Positions 5,681 to 8,606 of a stretch of DNA of 8,606 nt are shown one piece after another. Made by a program: the position numbers and the translations under genes. Each line of letters opens with the position of its first letter. The first letter of the stretch is position 1. The stretch lies in assembly GCA_000436475.1 (NCBI GenBank), contig FR886186.1, positions 1 through 8,606 on the forward strand, in the 5' to 3' direction. The notes beneath the pieces were generated by a model. That model ran no database searches and was not told the origin of the DNA. It was given only the letters and a program-made list of their open reading frames with translations. Source of the DNA: Eubacterium sp. CAG:248 (GTDB lineage: Bacteria; Bacillota; Clostridia; Lachnospirales; Lachnospiraceae).

Positions 5681-6049
5681 TTAGAATTCAAGGCCAGCTT
5701 CTCTTGCTGCCTCTGCTAATGCCTTTACTTTTCCTTCATATACAAATCCGCCTCTATCATAAACGACAGTTGTAATACCTTTTTCTAATGCCTTCTTAGC
5801 AACTACTGTACCAACTACTGTAGCAGCTTCAACGTTATTAGTCTTTTCAAGTTCTGCCTTTACATCCTTATCAAGTGTTGAAGCAGAAACAAGTGTCTTA
5901 CCAACTGTGTCGTCAATAATCTGAGCGTACATATGATTATTGCTTCTAAATACAGCTAAACGTGGTCTTTCTGCAGTACCGCTGAAACGATTACGTAATT
6001 TTCTGTGCTTATTTTCACGAACTACTGTTCTTGACTTCTTACTAACCAT
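5681..6049 (-). CDS. rplR: 50S ribosomal protein L18
   Basis: The 122-residue protein matches L18, which binds 5S rRNA together with L5 and helps place it in the central protuberance. The basic N-terminal tail is at about 1-25 (KKSRTVVRENKHRKLRNR), then RPRLAVFRSNNHMYAQIIDD at about 28-47, and the C-terminal VVYDRGGFVYEGKVKALAEA at about 94-113, followed by ARE-GLEF. These are strong family signatures. The ATG at 6049-6047 has an AAGGAGTG SD around 6058-6065. It lies 19 bp after rplF and 22 bp before rpsE, the normal spc order. Confidence 0.98.
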   Translation of the reverse strand: MVSKKSRTVVRENKHRKLRNRFSGTAERPRLAVFRSNNHMYAQIIDDTVGKTLVSASTLDKDVKAELEKTNNVEAATVVGTVVAKKALEKGITTVVYDRGGFVYEGKVKALAEAAREAGLEF

Positions 6050-6068
6050 TTTGTATTCACTCCTTTAA

Positions 6069-6611
6069 TTATTTCTTACCAGTCTTACCAACCTTACGTC
6101 TAATAACTTCATCAGAATACTTGATACCCTTGCCCTTATATGGCTCTGGAGCTCTCTTAGCTCTGATTTCAGCTGCGTACTGGCCAACTTTTTCTTTACT
6201 AATACCCTTTACGATGATAACGTTAGTTCCATCAACAACTGTTTCGATGCCTTCTGGATCTTCCATTTCAACTGGATGAGAGTAACCTAAAGCTAATACA
6301 AGCTTCTTACCCTGTTTCTGAGCTCTGTAACCAACACCGTTGATTTCAAGCTTCTTCTCATAACCATCTGTAACACCGATTATCATGTTATGGATTAATG
6401 TTCTTGTTAATCCGTGTAATGACTTCATCTTCTTTAAGTCGTTAGGTCTAGAAACAACGATTTCTGAACCTTCCATCTTAATGTCCATTTCTGCAGGTAA
6501 AACTCTTTCAAGTGTACCCTTAGGACCCTTTACAGTCACTTTGTTATTTTCTGCGATCTCAACAGTAACACCTGCTGGGACAGCGATAGGCATTCTTCCT
6601 ATACGTGACAT
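6069..6611 (-). CDS. rplF: 50S ribosomal protein L6
   Basis: From the ATG at 6611-6609 the protein has 180 residues (MSRIGRMPIAVPAGV), the normal size for L6. L6 lies near the factor-binding region and sarcin-ricin loop of the large subunit and has two similar alpha/beta domains, about 1-82 and 83-180. The linker and start of the second domain (GYEKKLEINGVGYRAQ, 83-98) and the rRNA-contacting EPYKGKGIKY (156-165) are typical. A GTG at 6620 opens a longer frame of 183 residues, but that GTG is part of the AGGAGGTG SD itself (6618-6625), so the ATG was chosen. It follows rpsH after an 81-bp gap with an inverted repeat. Confidence 0.98.
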   Translation of the reverse strand: MSRIGRMPIAVPAGVTVEIAENNKVTVKGPKGTLERVLPAEMDIKMEGSEIVVSRPNDLKKMKSLHGLTRTLIHNMIIGVTDGYEKKLEINGVGYRAQKQGKKLVLALGYSHPVEMEDPEGIETVVDGTNVIIVKGISKEKVGQYAAEIRAKRAPEPYKGKGIKYSDEVIRRKVGKTGKK

Positions 6612-6617
6612 GCCGTG

Positions 6618-6625
6618 CACCTCCT
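6618..6625 (-). promoter_or_regulatory. Shine-Dalgarno that sets the rplF start
   Basis: AGGAGGTG on the coding strand lies six bases before ATG 6611-6609. Its last three bases are the GTG that would open the three-residue-longer reading, which is therefore unlikely to be used. Confidence 0.8.
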
Positions 6626-6635
6626 AATTTTGATT

Positions 6636-6669
6636 AAGAAAACACTTTAAAATAGGAACATGTTTTCTT
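6636..6669 (-). repeat. 9-bp perfect inverted repeat between rpsH and rplF
   Basis: AAGAAAACA (6636-6644) is repeated in exact complement as TGTTTTCTT (6661-6669) around a 16-base loop. On the mRNA strand the 3' arm is U-rich, giving a terminator-like look, but only two G-C pairs are present. It fills the middle of an 81-bp gap and lies 11 bases upstream of the rplF SD. A strong terminator here would be unexpected inside an essential operon; partial attenuation or an RNase processing site is possible. Confidence 0.4.
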
Positions 6670-6692
6670 TGTGAGTGAGTATCTATTATAAA

Positions 6693-7088
6693 TTACCAAA
6701 CGAAGCAGAGAACTTCTCCACCAACGCCCAGCTTTCTAGCTTCCTTATCTGTTACAACACCTTTGTTTGTTGAGATAATAGCAACACCAAGACCACCGAG
6801 AACTCTTGGAAGTTCATCCTTGCTAGCATAAACTCTAAGACCTGGCTTAGATATTCTCTGGAGTCCTGAAATAATCTTTTCATTCTTATCAGCACCGTAC
6901 TTTAATGTAACACGGATATCGTTGAAATTACCATTCTCAACAAGCTCATAAGACTTGATATAACCTTCATCTAAAAGAATCTTAGCTATAGAAAGCTTCA
7001 TCTTTGAAGATGGGATATCAACTGTGTCGTGCTTTGCTGTGTTTGCGTTACGAATTCTTGTAAGCATATCTGCAATTGGATCTGTCAT
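6693..7088 (-). CDS. rpsH: 30S ribosomal protein S8
   Basis: This 131-residue protein has the normal length for S8, a primary binder of 16S rRNA helix 21 in the central domain. The N-terminus reads MTDPIADMLTRIRNANTA, and the C-terminal RNA-binding part carries GGLGVAIISTNKGVVTDKEA (98-117) and GGEVLCFVW (123-131). In E. coli S8 is also the translational repressor of the spc operon, acting at an mRNA site near rplE. The ATG has an AAGGAGGA SD at 7098-7105. The upstream gap is 172 bp, long for this operon, and contains an extended -10 promoter motif and several hairpins, so rpsH may have extra control here. Downstream is the 81-bp gap with an inverted repeat. Confidence 0.98.
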   Translation of the reverse strand: MTDPIADMLTRIRNANTAKHDTVDIPSSKMKLSIAKILLDEGYIKSYELVENGNFNDIRVTLKYGADKNEKIISGLQRISKPGLRVYASKDELPRVLGGLGVAIISTNKGVVTDKEARKLGVGGEVLCFVW

Positions 7089-7121
7089 TTTAAATGTTCC
7101 TCCTTAAATAATTCACTGGTT

Positions 7122-7134
7122 TCCCTTATCGGGA
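7122..7134 (-). other. Small hairpin near the rpsH ribosome binding site
   Basis: On the mRNA strand UCCC (7134-7131) pairs with GGGA (7125-7122) around GAUAA, followed by AACC. It lies 16 bases before the SD. The outer bases can extend to an AAUU/AAUU helix through an internal loop, but that extension is weak. A protein-binding role is only a guess. Confidence 0.3.
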
Positions 7135-7150
7135 CTACGTCAATTGTTCC

Positions 7151-7197
7151 ATGCATTTATAGCATACGGCAGAAAGCCGTATTACTATGTTATGCAT
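7151..7197 (-). promoter_or_regulatory. Long interrupted hairpin in the rpsH leader
   Basis: Three stacked helices are directly visible: ATGCAT/ATGCAT (7192-7197 with 7151-7156), CTAT/ATAG (7185-7188 with 7159-7162) and GCCGTAT/ATACGGC (7176-7182 with 7164-7170), with small internal loops and a five-base UUUCU loop on the mRNA strand. The 17 pairs over 47 bases are well beyond the background of this AT-rich gap. The outer helix overlaps the -10 hexamer, so a transcript from that promoter would carry only the upper two helices, while read-through mRNA would carry all three. The regulatory role is inferred. Confidence 0.5.
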
Positions 7198-7204
7198 TAT
7201 ATCA
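7196..7204 (-). promoter_or_regulatory. Predicted extended -10 promoter upstream of rpsH
   Basis: TGATATAAT on the coding strand is a perfect extended -10 element; the same nine bases occur before rpmJ. No good -35 hexamer is seen at 16-18 bases (GTGGTT at 7224-7219 matches poorly). Transcription would begin near 7188-7190, leaving a leader of about 100 bases before rpsH. Confidence 0.45.
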
Positions 7205-7211
7205 AGGTAAT

Positions 7212-7249
7212 AGTGGCAAACCACTGTGATAAATCACTGATTTGTGATT
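7212..7249 (-). other. Two small hairpins with competing pairing after rpsZ
   Basis: AGTGG/CCACT (7212-7216 with 7221-7225, four-base loop) and AATCAC/GTGATT (7232-7237 with 7244-7249, six-base loop) are both perfect stems. The middle ATCAC can instead pair in part with the GTGAT at 7226-7230, so the arrangement allows mutually exclusive helices. They lie between the rpsZ stop and the -10 element of the rpsH promoter motif. Confidence 0.35.
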
Positions 7250-7260
7250 ATCTTTTTATC

Positions 7261-7446
7261 TTACCAAGATGCCTTCTTAACTCCTGGGATCTGACCCTTG
7301 TAAGCTAATTCACGGAAGCAAATTCTGCAGATTCCGTACTTTCTTAAAACAGAATGTGGACGACCACATATTGTACAACGTGTATAAGCTCTTGTAGAGA
7401 ACTTAGGTGCTCTCTGCTGCTTAACCTTCATTGAAGTCTTAGCCAT
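7261..7446 (-). CDS. rpsZ: 30S ribosomal protein S14, zinc-binding type Z
   Basis: This 61-residue protein (also called rpsN type Z) is the short S14 of Gram-positive bacteria, as opposed to the roughly 100-residue zinc-free form. The zinc ribbon is intact: Cys24-x2-Cys27 and Cys40-x2-Cys43, within CTICGRPHSV and GICRICFREL. The C-terminus GQIPGVKKASW is typical. S14 binds the head of the 30S subunit late in assembly. The ATG at 7446-7444 has an AAGGAGG SD at 7456-7462. It is 19 bp after rplE. The next gene, rpsH, follows only after a structured 172-bp gap. Confidence 0.98.
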   Translation of the reverse strand: MAKTSMKVKQQRAPKFSTRAYTRCTICGRPHSVLRKYGICRICFRELAYKGQIPGVKKASW

Positions 7447-7465
7447 TAAAATTTACCTCCTTCTA

Positions 7466-8005
7466 TTAATTCTTGAAAGGCATGTTGAACATTCTAAGTA
7501 ATTCACGTGCCTCTTCATCTGTATGAGCTGTTGTTGCTATAATAACATCCATACCTCTTACCTTATCAATCTTATCGTACTCGATTTCAGGGAAGATAAT
7601 CTGCTCCTTAATACCTAAAGCATAATTTCCTCTACCATCGAATGATTCAGCGCTTACGCCTCTGAAGTCACGAACTCTAGGTAATGCAAGATTAACAAGT
7701 CTGTCAAGGAATTCGTACATCTTCTCACCACGAAGTGTAACCTTGCATCCGATTGCCTGACCTTCTCTTAACTTGAAGTTAGCAATTGAATTCTTAGCTC
7801 TTGTAAGAACTACCTTCTGACCTGAAATAGTCTCGAGTTCTTTAACTGCTGCATCGAGAAGCTTTGAATTTTCCTTAGCTTCACCAACACCCATATTGAT
7901 TACGATCTTGTCGATCTTTGGAACCATCATTGGGTTCTTGTAACCGAACTTATCTGTCATTTTTTTAGTGATTTCGTTTTCGTATAAATCTCTAAGTCTA
8001 CTCAA
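7466..8005 (-). CDS. rplE: 50S ribosomal protein L5
   Basis: The 179-residue product has the normal L5 length. L5 binds 5S rRNA with L18 and contacts P-site tRNA from the central protuberance. Segments that show this are MSRLRDLYENEITKKM, VPKIDKIVINMGVGEA (28-43), RAKNSIANFKLREG (69-82) and the loop LALPRVRDFRGVS (106-118), then IATTAHTDEEARELL. The start is TTG at 8005-8003, with an AAGGAGG SD at 8014-8020, eight bases upstream; the next methionine (residue 16) would remove conserved sequence. It lies 21 bp after rplX and 19 bp before rpsZ. Confidence 0.97.
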   Translation of the reverse strand: MSRLRDLYENEITKKMTDKFGYKNPMMVPKIDKIVINMGVGEAKENSKLLDAAVKELETISGQKVVLTRAKNSIANFKLREGQAIGCKVTLRGEKMYEFLDRLVNLALPRVRDFRGVSAESFDGRGNYALGIKEQIIFPEIEYDKIDKVRGMDVIIATTAHTDEEARELLRMFNMPFKN

Positions 8006-8013
8006 AATTATTG

Positions 8014-8020
8014 CCTCCTT
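8014..8020 (-). promoter_or_regulatory. Shine-Dalgarno fixing the TTG start of rplE
   Basis: AAGGAGG on the coding strand, eight bases before TTG at 8005-8003. It supports TTG over the next in-frame ATG, which lies 45 bases further in. Confidence 0.85.
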
Positions 8021-8026
8021 CCTTTA

Positions 8027-8341
8027 TTAATCGATAACTTCGCCAGTTGCCTTAGCAACACGAACTTTCTTACCATCCTTGAAGTCATAACCAATCTTAG
8101 ATGTCTTGTCACCCTTAACTACATAAGCGATGTTTGAGATATCGATTGGTGCTTCCTGGTGGAGAATTCCACCCTGCTGATTAGCTGCGCTTGGCTTAGC
8201 ATGCTTTGTTACCATGTTAACACCCTCAACTAATGCTGTATGGTTCTTAGCGTTTACAGACATAACCTTGCCTGTTTTGCCCTTGTCTTTACCTGCGATT
8301 ACCTTAACAGTATCACCCTTTTTAATTCTTACAGCTGACAT
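8027..8341 (-). CDS. rplX: 50S ribosomal protein L24
   Basis: This 104-residue protein is the normal size for L24, an assembly initiator that binds the 5' end of 23S rRNA near the tunnel exit. The KOW motif is at about 6-33 (IKKGDTVKVIAGKDKGKTGK), followed by VEGVNMVTKH (38-47) and a loop with QQGGILHQEAPI. The C-terminal half ends KVRVAKATGEVID. The ATG at 8341-8339 has a GGAGGTA SD at 8347-8353, whose first base is the last base of the rplN stop codon. The gap to rplN is only 11 bp, so translational coupling with rplN is likely. Confidence 0.98.
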   Translation of the reverse strand: MSAVRIKKGDTVKVIAGKDKGKTGKVMSVNAKNHTALVEGVNMVTKHAKPSAANQQGGILHQEAPIDISNIAYVVKGDKTSKIGYDFKDGKKVRVAKATGEVID

Positions 8342-8352
8342 TGTGGTACCTC

Positions 8353-8606
8353 CTATAATACTTCTGGAGCAAGAGATACGATCTTCATGAATTTCTTATC
8401 TCTTAACTCTCTTGCTACTGGTCCAAAGATACGAGTTCCCTTAGGAGTCTGATCATCCTTGATGATTACAGCAGCATTTTCATCAAATTTAATGTATGAG
8501 CCATCTTTACGACGTGCGCCCTTTACAGAACGAACAACAACGGCCTTAACAACATCGCCCTTTTTAACAACGCCGCCTGGTGTTGCTTCTTTAACAGTAG
8601 CGACAA
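8353..8606 (-). CDS. rplN: 50S ribosomal protein L14, C-terminal part (partial)
   Basis: The last 83 residues and the TAG stop (8355-8353) are present; the N-terminus lies beyond the right edge. The family is about 122 residues, so roughly 39 are missing. Visible segments include VATVKEATPGGVVKKGDVV, VRSVKGARRKDGSYIKF, FDENAAVIIKDD, GTRIFGPVARELRDKKF and the end KIVSLAPEVL, all typical of L14. L14 binds 23S rRNA at the subunit interface (bridges B5/B8) and is the target of silencing factor RsfS. It would be the first gene, or follow rpsQ, in the spc-type section. It ends 11 bp before rplX. Confidence 0.98.
   Translation of the reverse strand, partial: VATVKEATPGGVVKKGDVVKAVVVRSVKGARRKDGSYIKFDENAAVIIKDDQTPKGTRIFGPVARELRDKKFMKIVSLAPEVL

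Noticed and set aside
5659..5691. Eleven-residue N-terminal extension of S5 from TTG
   Set aside because: It overlaps the end of rplR and contains the SD for the internal ATG; family proteins start at the ATG.
5252..5719. 155-residue plus-strand ORF opposite rpsE
   Set aside because: It is an antisense shadow of rpsE and the rplR end; the minus strand encodes a full S5 with all family signatures.
7135..7150. TTGACG as the -35 of a second rpsH promoter
   Set aside because: A 5/6 match to -35 alone; no -10 hexamer lies 16-18 bases downstream.
1..8606. New defence, mobile or biosynthetic system
   Set aside because: Both strands were read through; all coding capacity is explained by conserved ribosomal, Sec, adk, map, KOW and infA genes, with no transposase, integrase, CRISPR-type repeats or tRNA.

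Overview
The window is a conserved ribosomal-protein block from an AT-rich Gram-positive bacterium, most likely of class Clostridia and probably Lachnospiraceae. The evidence is the gene order, the short zinc-type S14, the small KOW protein between map and infA, strong purine-rich Shine-Dalgarno (SD) sequences, and protein sequences typical of that group. Placement to family level is inference. Every gene reads on the minus strand, so transcription runs from high to low coordinates.

In order of transcription, the spc-type section is rplN (5' end beyond the window), rplX, rplE, rpsZ (S14), rpsH, rplF, rplR, rpsE, rpmD, rplO and secY. It is followed by adk, map, a KOW-domain gene, infA and rpmJ. 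The alpha-type section then begins with rpsM and the first six and two-thirds codons of rpsK at the left edge. The genes supply 30S proteins (S14, S8, S5, S13, S11), 50S proteins (L14, L24, L5, L6, L18, L30, L15, L36), initiation factor IF-1, the SecY translocon core, adenylate kinase and methionine aminopeptidase. This couples ribosome assembly to initiation, nascent-chain N-terminal processing, export and adenylate balance. I see no mobile element, phage, CRISPR, tRNA or defence gene. All significant plus-strand ORFs are shadows.

Most junctions are 1-50 bp with an SD, as expected of one long transcript. The longer gaps are where the less ordinary sequence lies. The 172-bp gap before rpsH has an extended -10 promoter motif and several hairpins. 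The 81-bp gap before rplF has an AT-rich inverted repeat. The 90-bp gap before adk has a long hairpin with a GNRA loop. The 137-bp gap before rpmJ has a 14-bp perfect inverted repeat followed by an extended -10 promoter motif. The 311-bp gap before rpsM has a good promoter whose predicted start coincides with the first base of a long, GNRA-capped leader hairpin. These suggest the block is divided into sub-transcripts with RNA-level control, possibly ribosomal-protein autoregulation.

Several starts needed care. rpmJ begins with GTG; rplE and the KOW gene begin with TTG. For rpmD, rpsE and rplF the longest reading frame starts upstream of, or inside, the SD, and the shorter start is the real one. 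I found no evidence for a wholly new multi-gene system. The best candidates for something undescribed are the structured leaders of rpsM and rpsH.
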